A DNA stretch of 64,000 nucleotides from Crossiella sp. S99.2 (GTDB taxonomy: Bacteria > Actinomycetota > Actinomycetes > Mycobacteriales > Pseudonocardiaceae). Under the pieces are notes generated by a model. That model was not told the DNA's origin and ran no database searches. It saw only the letters and a list, made by a program, of their open reading frames with translations. Where the stretch lies: positions 199,541-263,540 of the forward strand of contig NZ_JALMDK010000002.1 in assembly GCF_023094165.1 (NCBI RefSeq), written 5' to 3'. Positions 43,839-51,724 of the stretch are shown piece by piece. A program made the translations under genes and the position numbers. Every line of letters begins with the position of its first letter. Positions within the stretch are counted from its first letter, which is position 1.

Positions 43839-44728
43839 GCGGCGGCGGCCGTCAGCCGGACCGCGCGCTTGACCGCGCCGCCGTCGCGAATGGTGCCTGC
43901 ACCAGCCAGGGTCGAGACAACGCTCCGGTCCTGTTGGAACATCGGGTCGTAGTCGCGGATGAGCCGCAGCGCGAAACCTCCGTGCGTGACGCTCTGCCCG
44001 AACGTGGCGCCCGCCGGGACATCGAGCGCACGGGTAGCCAGGGAGAAGGCAGTGCGGTGGTAGGCCAACGCGGACCCGGCGGCCAGCCGGGTGCTCTTGA
44101 GGACGGTGAACCCGTACAAGTCGCCAATGATCGCCCGGCGCAGCGCGGCAGGGGAACCGGAGACGTCGGCGGGCACCAGCTTGTTGCGCGGGTCGACCAG
44201 CAACAGCCCCTTCACGTCCGGGCTGATCGCGAGGTAGCGCTCATCATCGGGCACACCGGCCTTGTCCAGGATGACCGCGGCGGCCACGATGGCCGCGTGC
44301 AGGTCGGACCCGTCTGGCTTGATGGGTAGTCCCGACGTCAGTGCGTTTATCTGCGCGGCAACCATGACCTCGATGCTGTCGGCGACGCTCTTGGCCTGAG
44401 GCTGCGCGACCTGCCGCGCGAAGTCGCCGATGTTCAGGGTCAGCTGCTCATCCGGCAGGTTGACGCCCTTGTACAGGTAGGCGTCCAGGGTGATGTCAAT
44501 GGACGTCTCGGTCAGCTCGTCCATGACCAGCGGCTTGTTCTCTGCGCGGACGAACCGGCGGGCCTCGCCGAGCACGGTCTCGGTGCGCACCGTGACGGTG
44601 TCGCCGACCCGGCCCGCGAAGGTCGATTCTGCATCCCGCCAGATGGTGCCCGCGAGTACGGATTGATGGGTCAGGGCTGCGATGGACGCAGACGAGATCG
44701 CCTTGGGCGTAAGGAAGACGTTGGGCAA
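43835..44728 (-). CDS. Major capsid protein (P22-coat / HK97-fold type)
   Basis: 297 aa from TTG 44728 (AAAGGA upstream). Starts PNVFLTPKAISSASIAAL and contains GDTVTVRTETVLGEARRF and FSLATRALDVPAGATFG, typical of P22 gp5-like coat proteins found in actinophages. It follows the scaffold gene by 27 bp. No cleaved N-terminal delta domain is apparent, in keeping with a separate scaffold. Confidence 0.85.
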   Translation of the reverse strand: MPNVFLTPKAISSASIAALTHQSVLAGTIWRDAESTFAGRVGDTVTVRTETVLGEARRFVRAENKPLVMDELTETSIDITLDAYLYKGVNLPDEQLTLNIGDFARQVAQPQAKSVADSIEVMVAAQINALTSGLPIKPDGSDLHAAIVAAAVILDKAGVPDDERYLAISPDVKGLLLVDPRNKLVPADVSGSPAALRRAIIGDLYGFTVLKSTRLAAGSALAYHRTAFSLATRALDVPAGATFGQSVTHGGFALRLIRDYDPMFQQDRSVVSTLAGAGTIRDGGAVKRAVRLTAAAA

Positions 44729-44755
44729 TAAGGTCCTTTCGGCTGACGGGTGGGA

Positions 44756-45211
44756 CTACCCGCCGTAGACCAACTTCGCGATCGAGTCGGGGTCCTCGAT
44801 CGAGGGGTTGGCATCGGTGGTGCCTGCCGGGCGCAGTGCCTCAACGGGCTGGCTGGGCGGGATCGGCGGTGCCGGAGCTGCCGGTGGGGCGGGCGGTTCC
44901 GGAGGGGCGGCGGGAGTGATGAGGGCGTGCAGTGCGGCCGCGTCAGCGGTGAGTTCGTCCTCAGTGGAACCGCTCAGCCGCTCGGCCAGTGCGTCCGGCA
45001 GGCCCGCGGCGCGGGCCGCCAGCAGCCGGCCGAGGCGGGCCTCGGCGACGGTGGCCCGCTCCTCAGCCGCGGTACGGGCCGTCTGGTGTTCGGCGGTCTG
45101 CCCGAGCTGGCCTTCGGCGGTGGCGAGCTGGGCGGTCAGTTGCTCGATCTTGCGGTGCAGGGCCGCGAGGTCGTCGGCGGCAGGGGCGGGGGATGGGGTG
45201 GGCGTGGTCAG
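44756..45211 (-). CDS. Capsid scaffolding protein
   Basis: 151 aa from CTG 45211, a CTGA overlap with the preceding stop and four bases after GAGGAG. The first canonical start lies 114 bp upstream inside the neighbour. Central coiled coil (LAALHRKIEQLTAQLATAEGQL), Pro-rich segment, short charged C-terminus (SIEDPDSIAKLVYGG), as in phage scaffolds. Directly precedes the capsid gene. Confidence 0.78.
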   Translation of the reverse strand: MTTPTPSPAPAADDLAALHRKIEQLTAQLATAEGQLGQTAEHQTARTAAEERATVAEARLGRLLAARAAGLPDALAERLSGSTEDELTADAAALHALITPAAPPEPPAPPAAPAPPIPPSQPVEALRPAGTTDANPSIEDPDSIAKLVYGG

Positions 45212-46014
45212 GGTGCTCCTCGAACCGATCCGGTGGGGGGTTGTGATCGCTGCTGCGCTTCGTGTGCGCGGCGGAAGGCGTTGCGGGCATCGCGGCCGGA
45301 CAGCCCCTTGGTGACCGTCGACCACAGTTGCGCGGCGGCGGCCGAGGCGTCCGGCAACGGCGCACCGCGCCGGAAAACAGGCTGGGGTACGCAGTTGCAG
45401 CCGTCGTGGTACCGCTCACGGCGGCCGCCCCGGTCGGCGAACTGGGCGCTGTCCTTGGACAGGTAGAGATCACCGCGGCTCGCCAGCATGGCGCAGAACG
45501 AACACGGGTCGGCCCCGGTGATCCGGCGCCAACCGATCGCGGCCGGGTCGGTCCGAACCGCGGTGTCGATGGTGCGCCGCCCGGCGGCGGCCACGTGCCG
45601 GGCGGCGGCGGCCGCCACACCGGGCGCGGCCTGGTCGGCTGCCTCGGCCGGGTCCATGCCCCGCGCCGCGAGCTGGCGTACCGCGATAGGCCCGGTCACC
45701 AACAGCGAAGTGCGCGCGGCTTCGCGCCACGCATCCGGCTGACGGGGGCTGGGCACAGTGAACGGCCGGATGGAAGGGGCCTCGGCGCGGCGCAGCACCG
45801 AGTAGTAGGTCCGCGCGGAATCCGCGGAGCTACGCCGTTGCGGATCGAGCAGGTCGAGCATCAGGCGCAACCAGGCCGGGCTGGTCTTGTCGAGCTTGAG
45901 GGGGTCCAGCATCGTCCACAACCCGAGCACCTCGCGCACGACAAGCGCGGAGCGCCGGACGGTGTCGCGCCGATGTGCTTGCGTGGCAAGCAAGCCCGCG
46001 GTCGTTGAGGCCAT
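45208..46014 (-). CDS. MuF-like minor capsid protein
   Basis: 268 aa from ATG 46014 (AGGGG upstream). Helical N-terminus; the C-terminal part has a CSFCAMLASRG motif and HDGCNC about 30 residues later, a Cys/His pattern typical of minor head proteins that follow the portal. Such proteins enter the capsid and sometimes carry C-terminal effector domains; none is visible here. Confidence 0.76.
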   Translation of the reverse strand: MASTTAGLLATQAHRRDTVRRSALVVREVLGLWTMLDPLKLDKTSPAWLRLMLDLLDPQRRSSADSARTYYSVLRRAEAPSIRPFTVPSPRQPDAWREAARTSLLVTGPIAVRQLAARGMDPAEAADQAAPGVAAAAARHVAAAGRRTIDTAVRTDPAAIGWRRITGADPCSFCAMLASRGDLYLSKDSAQFADRGGRRERYHDGCNCVPQPVFRRGAPLPDASAAAAQLWSTVTKGLSGRDARNAFRRAHEAQQRSQPPTGSVRGAP

Positions 46015-46022
46015 GGTTACCC

Positions 46023-47330
46023 CTAGTCGAAGTCGGTGGCGCGGGCGAGGCTGTTGGCCAGCAGGGTGTGACCGTCGGCGGGTTTCGGCATGGACTCCCA
46101 CCGGCGTACATCGGTGTCGGTGACCCCGGGCAGGCGTTCCCAGGTAGCGCGGGTTGGGACGTCGAGCATCTGGACGGCCTTGCCCCAGGCGTCGACCAGC
46201 GCGGCCAGCGACCGCGTGGTTGTGTCCCGCCAGCGGACCGCGCCGGTGCTGTCCGTCCATCCGGCGGTGTCCCCGTCGGCCAGACACGCCAGCCGCAGCA
46301 CCTGCACCCAGGACTCACCGTTGCTGGTCCGCCGCTCGCCAACCCGGCGCTGAAGACCGGCCTCGGCCGCGTCGAGCGCGTCCGCGGCGATGTTGGTCAA
46401 CGCGCCATGCAGGCTGTGCGGCGGAGTCTGGGTGACGCTGGCGAGATGCCGAAGGATCTGTTCGAGCACGGCGACGTGGCCGCCGAGGTCGGTTGCTTCG
46501 AACGAACCGAACCGGGTCTCCGGCGAGTCGCTGTGGAGCAGCCGGTCGGGGCCGATCGGCGGTTCCTCGCCGTCGTCCAGCTCCAGGCCCGCGGCCCACC
46601 GTTGCCGGTGCGCGCCATGCTCGGCACTCATCAGCAACAGGAACGTCGCATAGTTCAGCCGGTCCTGGATATCGATGATCGGCGCGACGACGCCCGGCGA
46701 GTACTCGTCGAGGTCGCTCTCGTCGACGAAGCGCACCACCGGGCACACGCCGAGTCCGTGCGTGCGGTGCTCGACGTAGGCCAGCTCGCCCGTGCCCTGC
46801 TCACCCAGGTAGTAGACGGCCTGGTCGTCGTAGAGCCGGTAGAGCGTGCGCGGCCCGGACGGCGTCCACGATTGGGATCGCCGCAGGGCGTACACCGGCC
46901 ACTCGTCGGACTCCTCGCCGTAGACCGCGGTGAACGAGCGGGGCGACACCCCCTGGATCACTGGGCTCGGGTTGCCCGGCAAGACGGTGACCCATGCTTG
47001 CCCGAAGGTGAGCGCGGCGCGGTGGACGGCGGACTGTCGTCGAGCCATCCGGTTTGCCCGCCAGTGTGACCAGGGGGCCGTCTCGTCTCGCTCGGACTGG
47101 AAACCGTCGACGAACAGGTTCTGCGAGATCAGGGAGACCAGCAGCTTGCACCAGTTCGTGCGCGACCTCTCCAGGGTCCAGCGGTAGTGGTTGCGGGCGT
47201 TGCGCGGCGCGAAGGGTAGATCGTGGTCGCCTCGCACGTAGCGGAGAACCCGTTCGTTGCGGGCCTGGTCCGGCCACATCGCCCGCAACCGTCCGGCAGT
47301 GTCGGAGGCGTCGGTCTGGCTCAGCGTCAC
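46023..47330 (-). CDS. Portal protein (SPP1 gp6-like family)
   Basis: 435 aa; GTG 47330 with AAGGGGG upstream. Forms the ring at the capsid vertex for DNA entry and exit. Shows the portal layout: N-terminal clip/wing (TLERSRTNWCKLLVSLISQNL), stem helix and an acidic/helical crown (NIAADALDAAEAGLQRRV). Lies between large terminase and MuF-like protein. Confidence 0.88.
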   Translation of the reverse strand: MTLSQTDASDTAGRLRAMWPDQARNERVLRYVRGDHDLPFAPRNARNHYRWTLERSRTNWCKLLVSLISQNLFVDGFQSERDETAPWSHWRANRMARRQSAVHRAALTFGQAWVTVLPGNPSPVIQGVSPRSFTAVYGEESDEWPVYALRRSQSWTPSGPRTLYRLYDDQAVYYLGEQGTGELAYVEHRTHGLGVCPVVRFVDESDLDEYSPGVVAPIIDIQDRLNYATFLLLMSAEHGAHRQRWAAGLELDDGEEPPIGPDRLLHSDSPETRFGSFEATDLGGHVAVLEQILRHLASVTQTPPHSLHGALTNIAADALDAAEAGLQRRVGERRTSNGESWVQVLRLACLADGDTAGWTDSTGAVRWRDTTTRSLAALVDAWGKAVQMLDVPTRATWERLPGVTDTDVRRWESMPKPADGHTLLANSLARATDFD

Positions 47331-47349
47331 CGCTCACCCCCTTACCCGG

Positions 47350-49026
47350 TCAGGTGAACACGCGGAGCCGCCCGCGGCGGCGTTGCCGTTTCGCCCATGT
47401 GGGCGAGGCGAGAACCAGGCGGCGGGCATAGCGGGCGACGATGAGACAGACGGCGAGGTCAATCTTGTGCGGGGACTCTCTGCTCTCCTTGGAAATCGAC
47501 ACGCCGTGCCTGTTAGGAGACCGGCGCGCGTTGAGGACATGCCGCCGCAACCTCAGATCGCCGTCATGGGTCAGGGTGCGGTCCCGGATGTCGATCAACG
47601 CGCGGCCGGTGGCTTGGGTGAACTCCTGGATGTGGCCGCGCATGTCGAACGCGACGGCGTTTCGGCCGCGGCCGGTGGTGGCCTCGATCAGCAGGTCTGC
47701 GCCGAGGTCCTGAGCCCAGGCATCCACATAGGACTCGAACTCGCGGACGTCGGCGAAGAACGCGACCACGTTGAACCGCTCGAACGCGGTGCGCACAGCG
47801 AGGTCAGCTTCAGCGCGATCGACCTCCCAGACCTGTTGTGGTGCAAGGTCTTCCGGCCGTTCCTGTAGGTGCAGCACCGCGGGGTGGCCGTCGGAGATCC
47901 GCACCGCGATCAAGCCGGTCGAGTCATCGTTCTTGCTGCCGTCGAACATCATCGCCACCGTGTCGCCGTCGGCCACCGGCGGGACGTCTGCGGCGTAGCA
48001 CGGGTCCCATTCGGTGGCCTTGGCCCACGCTGTCCGAGCCGTGCCGCGCAGGTTCAGGAAGTACCTGGCTGAGTCTTCGGGATCCTTGGTGAGGTCCCAG
48101 AACTCGTCGGTGACGATGCCCGGCAGGTCCATCCAGGCCGCGGCCGGGCCGTAAACCTCGGTCAGCGCTTCGACGATCGAGTCCATGTCGGTCAGGTCAA
48201 TCTGGGCCGGGGCGTGCCGGTAGTCCCACAGGAGGCGGGACGCACGGGTCCGCCCTTCGCGGATGGCGTCGGCCTGGGCGTGCACGCGTTCCAGGGTCGA
48301 TTCCTGGCCGACCTGGTACATGGTCGAGGTGAGCAGCCCCCACGGCTCGGCCGCCTTGCGCTTGCGTAGGTTCCGGTCGACCGTCCGGTACATCCGGCGC
48401 AGCTCCGGCGTGATGTACAGGTGGGGTTCGTCGTAGATGGCAAGGGACTCCTTGCCGCCGTCTTTGGCTGAAGAGCTGGCCGTGGACGGGACGATCTCGC
48501 CGCCCTCCGGCAGCAGGATGCGGGTCAGTCCGGCTGCGCCGGTCGGCAGGTCCTCCCCGAGCGGGCCTTGCGCCAGGTTGAAGTGGATGACGTCGTAGGT
48601 GTTGCCGGTCTGCGACTCTTCCGTTGCCAGGCAACGGATGTAGGGGTAGGTGATGCGCTTGCCCATGGGTTCACCGGGGGCGTAGGTGTAGACGAACCCG
48701 TTGTGCTCGAACACCTCGCCGCCCTGAGCCCATCCGGCGAACCGGGCCGGACCGAGCGCCTCGAATAGGCCGATGAATCCGGCCAGCTCCGACTTGGCGC
48801 GGCCCTTGGCCCGCACGAGCGCGGCCCGGGAGTACAGCCGCCGCCCCTGCTCGGAGAGCGAGTAGGTATCGAGCAGGAACCCGGCGAACTCATCGTCGAG
48901 TTCGACCTCGTCGCCCTGGACGTCACCCGGTCCGTGGACCGCCCAGTGCTCCACCCACGCCGCGGCGAGCCAGCCGAGCGAACGGGTTCGGTTGTGCCCC
49001 GGGGCGTAGACCAGCTCACGGGGCAC
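47350..49026 (-). CDS. Terminase large subunit
   Basis: 558 aa from GTG 49026 (GGAGG upstream). ATPase part: deviant Walker A AKGRAKSEL near residue 75, Walker B LAIYDEPHLY. Nuclease part: acidic residues in MMFDGSKNDDSTGL, FFADVREFESY and HKIDLAVCLI. It pumps and cuts concatemeric DNA at the portal. Overlaps the small subunit gene by 11 bp. Confidence 0.9.
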   Translation of the reverse strand: MPRELVYAPGHNRTRSLGWLAAAWVEHWAVHGPGDVQGDEVELDDEFAGFLLDTYSLSEQGRRLYSRAALVRAKGRAKSELAGFIGLFEALGPARFAGWAQGGEVFEHNGFVYTYAPGEPMGKRITYPYIRCLATEESQTGNTYDVIHFNLAQGPLGEDLPTGAAGLTRILLPEGGEIVPSTASSSAKDGGKESLAIYDEPHLYITPELRRMYRTVDRNLRKRKAAEPWGLLTSTMYQVGQESTLERVHAQADAIREGRTRASRLLWDYRHAPAQIDLTDMDSIVEALTEVYGPAAAWMDLPGIVTDEFWDLTKDPEDSARYFLNLRGTARTAWAKATEWDPCYAADVPPVADGDTVAMMFDGSKNDDSTGLIAVRISDGHPAVLHLQERPEDLAPQQVWEVDRAEADLAVRTAFERFNVVAFFADVREFESYVDAWAQDLGADLLIEATTGRGRNAVAFDMRGHIQEFTQATGRALIDIRDRTLTHDGDLRLRRHVLNARRSPNRHGVSISKESRESPHKIDLAVCLIVARYARRLVLASPTWAKRQRRRGRLRVFT

Positions 49027-49453
49027 CGGCGAGCCTCCGGCGCCGCTCGTCCAGCCGGGTCACCTCCGCGGGCGCTGCGGAAACCGCCGGCGCTTTGCTG
49101 GGCGGGTCGACGTACCGGATGCGCAGCTTGAGACGGTCCTCGTGGGTGATCCCGAGTTTGCCCGCCCGGAGCCGCAGCTCGGCGGCGCGGGCGGGTTCGC
49201 CGTGCCAGAACTCGTTGGACAGCAACGCGGTTTCGATGGCGAATTGCCAGTCAGTGTCGGTCCACAGGCGGCAGTGAGGCATGGACCGCACCGCGCCCCA
49301 CCACGCGAGCGTCTGCGGGTGCCAGCCGTCGTCCAGCTCCGGCAGCTCGGGGCTCGGACCCGCGAACGGCACGGCGTCCACCAAGGTCCAGTCGTGCACC
49401 TTGGCGTTGCGGTTGCGTGGCCGTTCAGAGGGCGGCCGACCAGTGATCGCCAT
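49016..49453 (-). CDS. Terminase small subunit
   Basis: 145 aa; ATG 49453 preceded by GAAAGGAGG. Starts AITGRPPSERPRNRNAKVHDW and has a helical C-terminus rich in Arg (AAELRLRAGKLGITHEDRLKL), like actinophage small terminases that recognise packaging DNA. Just upstream of the large subunit. Confidence 0.8.
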   Translation of the reverse strand: MAITGRPPSERPRNRNAKVHDWTLVDAVPFAGPSPELPELDDGWHPQTLAWWGAVRSMPHCRLWTDTDWQFAIETALLSNEFWHGEPARAAELRLRAGKLGITHEDRLKLRIRYVDPPSKAPAVSAAPAEVTRLDERRRRLAGAP

Positions 49454-49474
49454 GCGCCCTCCTTTCGGTCAGCG

Positions 49475-50113
49475 TCAGCCAGAGCGCTTCGGGTAGGGCC
49501 GTCCCAGGTGCGCGACCCGGCGGCGCATCGCCTTGTCGAGCGGGAAGAGGTAGCGGTGCTTCACCGGGACTTCGGTGAGCCGATGAGCGTCCGGGTCGAC
49601 GGCTCGGCGGACGTAGTCGAGCGCGGATTCACCAGGCATCGTCAGCCGGGTGTACCTGGTGCGGAACGACCGGCCGTGGATTCGCTGGCCGTGAACGACG
49701 TAGTAGCAGTCCTGGGAGTTCGTGGTTCCGGTGTAGATCCAGTTGGTGGCCTGGTAGATCCCGCCGTGGTGGTTCCGGCCGCTGTCCGCGAAGGACACGA
49801 CCAGCCGGAGACCCGGGGTTGTGGCGCGGAGTTGCCGCAGGGATTCGGCGAGTACCTGGCTGACCTGGGTGGCGTGGTCGGTGAGGGCGACCCGCACCAG
49901 CTCGACGCATTCGGTCTGCGACAACCCGTAGGGCCTGCCCAGTGCGCTGGTTGCGCCGCGTCCGTAGACCACGGCCCCGGTGAACTTCGCGGCTTCCCAC
50001 AGCCCGAAGCACGCGAGCTTTGAGACGGGTATCGACCTGCTGTAGTGCCAGTTCTCCACGGCGTACCGGGCTGCCGCACGGGTGCAGGGGGCGACCAGGA
50101 ACTCAGTCGGCAT
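49475..50113 (-). CDS. Mom-type DNA-modification protein (GNAT fold)
   Basis: 212 aa from ATG 50113, overlapping the previous gene by 11 bp. Strong resemblance to the phage Mu Mom family: VENWHYSRSIPVSKL, VVYGRGATSALGRPYGL, LVRVALT, SFADSGRNHHGGIYQATNW and KHRYLFPLDKAMRRR. Mom converts adenine in phage DNA to a carbamoylmethyl form and blocks host restriction. Next to the terminase genes it would act on DNA before packaging. The family call is firm; the chemistry here is inferred. Confidence 0.85.
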   Translation of the reverse strand: MPTEFLVAPCTRAAARYAVENWHYSRSIPVSKLACFGLWEAAKFTGAVVYGRGATSALGRPYGLSQTECVELVRVALTDHATQVSQVLAESLRQLRATTPGLRLVVSFADSGRNHHGGIYQATNWIYTGTTNSQDCYYVVHGQRIHGRSFRTRYTRLTMPGESALDYVRRAVDPDAHRLTEVPVKHRYLFPLDKAMRRRVAHLGRPYPKRSG

Positions 50114-50303
50114 GCTCACCCGCACCCCCGAGGTCCAATGCCGGCATCTGCAATCGCGGGTTCTTCGGGCGCTTCGGCGGGTCGAACCGGTCGAGCCGCG
50201 GAACGCTGGAGGCGGGCTGTGGGCTGGTGTCGATCAGGTCGAGTGGGTTGGGCAGGGGCAGGCTCGATTCGGCAGGGACAAGGGGCAAGGGGACGGCCGC
50301 CAC
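50103..50303 (-). CDS. Small Pro-rich protein before mom
   Basis: 66 aa if started at GTG 50303. Codons from here on have high GC at position 3, while the open frame further upstream does not. Pro/Leu/Asp-rich with RLDRFDPPKRPKNPRLQMP near the end. Its stop overlaps the mom start. No ribosome binding site is evident at this start, so the 5' end is uncertain. Not recognised. Confidence 0.42.
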   Translation of the reverse strand: MAAVPLPLVPAESSLPLPNPLDLIDTSPQPASSVPRLDRFDPPKRPKNPRLQMPALDLGGAGEHAD

Positions 50304-50391
50304 GTGGCCGGAGTTGGGGCCAAAAATCTCCGAGTTTCGTACAGACCGCGGGTCGCTATGACATACCGATAGGGGCTGTTCTAAGAGGGAG

Positions 50392-50571
50392 TCACCCCCC
50401 ACCCCCACGGCGCGCGGAGCTGGTGTTCGTCGGCCTGGTCGAAGAGCTGGACGGCTCGTCGACCGCTTCGGCGTAGCCTGCGTTGATCAGCCAGGTCGCG
50501 GCGGCCTCATCGTGGTCGAACACGGTGCCCTCGGCACGTCCTCCGACCGGAGCAAGTAGACGGATTTGGAT
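50392..50571 (-). CDS. Small phage protein with apparent ATC start
   Basis: 59 aa. Reads in the same frame as the HNH gene, just after its stop. It begins QIRLLAPVGGRAEGTVFDHD then AAATWLINAGYAEAVDE, a pattern I associate with small head-region phage proteins. No ATG, GTG, TTG or CTG precedes this conserved-looking part; ATC 50571 is eight bases after GAGAGG. A GTG at 50523 would cut the protein to 43 aa. Function unknown. Confidence 0.5.
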   Translation of the reverse strand: MQIRLLAPVGGRAEGTVFDHDEAAATWLINAGYAEAVDEPSSSSTRPTNTSSARRGGGG

Positions 50572-50583
50572 CGGGGAGACCTC

Positions 50584-50865
50584 TCAAATCAGGCCAGGAT
50601 GGCGGACAGCCGGGCGTTGGGCAGGGATGCGTTGGGCGGCTGATGCTTGGCCGCCCTCGCGGGCGCTTTTCGTTCTGTGGCAAGGCGAACAGATCGACTG
50701 AAGGTTCTCCGGCCGGTGGTCGTCGCCGGGCACGATGTGATCGACCTCGGTGGCCAGCCGGTAGGAGCAGACCCGGCAGATTGGTTCGGCGCGCAGGATT
50801 CGCTTGCGGAGGCTGGACCAGTTCGGCGGTAGCCGTTCGGCGCGGCGGCTCGATGACCAGGCGAC
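50584..50865 (-). CDS. HNH endonuclease, no canonical start
   Basis: 93 aa. A clear HNH core: EVDHIVPGDDHRPENLQSICSPCHRTKS with paired cysteines CRVC and CSPC for zinc. Phage HNH proteins next to terminase assist DNA cleavage at packaging. Upstream of the domain the frame stays open for 14 more codons (to about residue -18) but has no ATG, GTG, TTG or CTG; GTC 50865 lies six bases after AAGGGGG and fits the expected N-terminus (AWSSSRRAERLPPNW). Confidence 0.72.
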   Translation of the reverse strand, partial: VAWSSSRRAERLPPNWSSLRKRILRAEPICRVCSYRLATEVDHIVPGDDHRPENLQSICSPCHRTKSAREGGQASAAQRIPAQRPAVRHPGLI

Positions 50866-50903
50866 CGGCGACCCCCTTGAGGCAGGGCTACCGGCTGACG
50901 CAG

Positions 50904-50943
50904 AAGTGCCCCAGTCTCAGGGGGGAGAGAGACTGGGGCACTT
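50904..50943 (-). terminator. Hairpin between late promoter and HNH gene
   Basis: A perfect 15-bp stem (50904-50918 with 50929-50943) with a 10-nt loop. It lies downstream of the putative late promoter in the direction of transcription and before the first late gene. It lacks a T-run, so termination would be of the hairpin-only type. Confidence 0.7.
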
Positions 50944-50992
50944 CAGGCTTCGCCAGGGCCGTCAGGGGGGATAGACGACACCAACATGAGGA

Positions 50993-51021
50993 ACACTACG
51001 TTCGGTGCAGGTCGGGCGCAA
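50993..51021 (-). promoter_or_regulatory. Putative late promoter
   Basis: On the minus strand, TTGCGC (51016-51021), a 17-bp spacer and TAGTGT (50993-50998). The -35 hexamer equals that of the cargo promoter at 53903-53908. It lies just after the HTH regulator gene and reads towards HNH and terminase. Confidence 0.5.
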
Positions 51022-51023
51022 CC

Positions 51024-51647
51024 CTACGTAGCGGATTCGTGTTCACGGATTCGTCGCAGCGCCGTTGAGTGCGAGATGCCCAACCTCGCCGCGAGTTCCT
51101 TCCCGTCCGCTGTTTTTCCTTGCGCAGCAACCTCTTCGAGGTACTCGCGTACCCCGGTGTCGACGTCGATCCGTCCTCGCCCGGGAGGGCGCCCGCCGTG
51201 TGGCTCACCTCGGCGGGCAGCGCGGTCGCTGCCGGAACGTTCGACCGTCGACCGATACCAGTACCGTTCGCCGAAGACCTCTTTGTCGTGGGCAGCCACC
51301 AGGGTGACTTCGCCAGATTCCTTGTCCCGGGCGGTTTCCATGCGCCGGTACCGCGTCAACGTCTCCGTGCGCATGTTCAGCTCGGCCGCAGCTTCCTCAG
51401 CGTTGAGGAGATCGCGCGGGTGCTTGACGTCCGGCAGCTCCGGGATCTGCGTCCCGCTGGCGTAGGCCGCGGCTTGGTCGTGATCCCAGAGCCGCGGGCG
51501 TTTGGGTCCGGTCGGCCGGTCGCCGGTCAACGCTGGCGGGTGAGCGGGGTCGGCCCATGGTTTCCTGCGGCGGGCCTGGCTCTCGCTGAGTCCCCACAGG
51601 ACGGCAATGCCACGCCAGTCGGTCGCGTGGTGTCCGGCTGGGATCAC
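51024..51647 (-). CDS. HTH DNA-binding protein, candidate late regulator
   Basis: 207 aa from GTG 51647 (GGGAG upstream). Two helix-turn-helix regions: AEEAAAELNMRTETLTRYRR in the middle and GKELAARLGISHSTALRRIREHE at the end, with a basic linker (RAARRGEPHGGRPPGRGR). Last gene before the putative late promoter and the hairpin, which is where late regulators and antiterminators usually lie. Family not recognised. Confidence 0.65.
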   Translation of the reverse strand: MIPAGHHATDWRGIAVLWGLSESQARRRKPWADPAHPPALTGDRPTGPKRPRLWDHDQAAAYASGTQIPELPDVKHPRDLLNAEEAAAELNMRTETLTRYRRMETARDKESGEVTLVAAHDKEVFGERYWYRSTVERSGSDRAARRGEPHGGRPPGRGRIDVDTGVREYLEEVAAQGKTADGKELAARLGISHSTALRRIREHESAT

Positions 51648-51724
51648 GGTTTCTCCCTGGTGTCGGCGGTAACGGTGACAAGTGTGCCCCGGTTCCTGGT
51701 GTGGAACCGGGGCACCCAGGTCAG

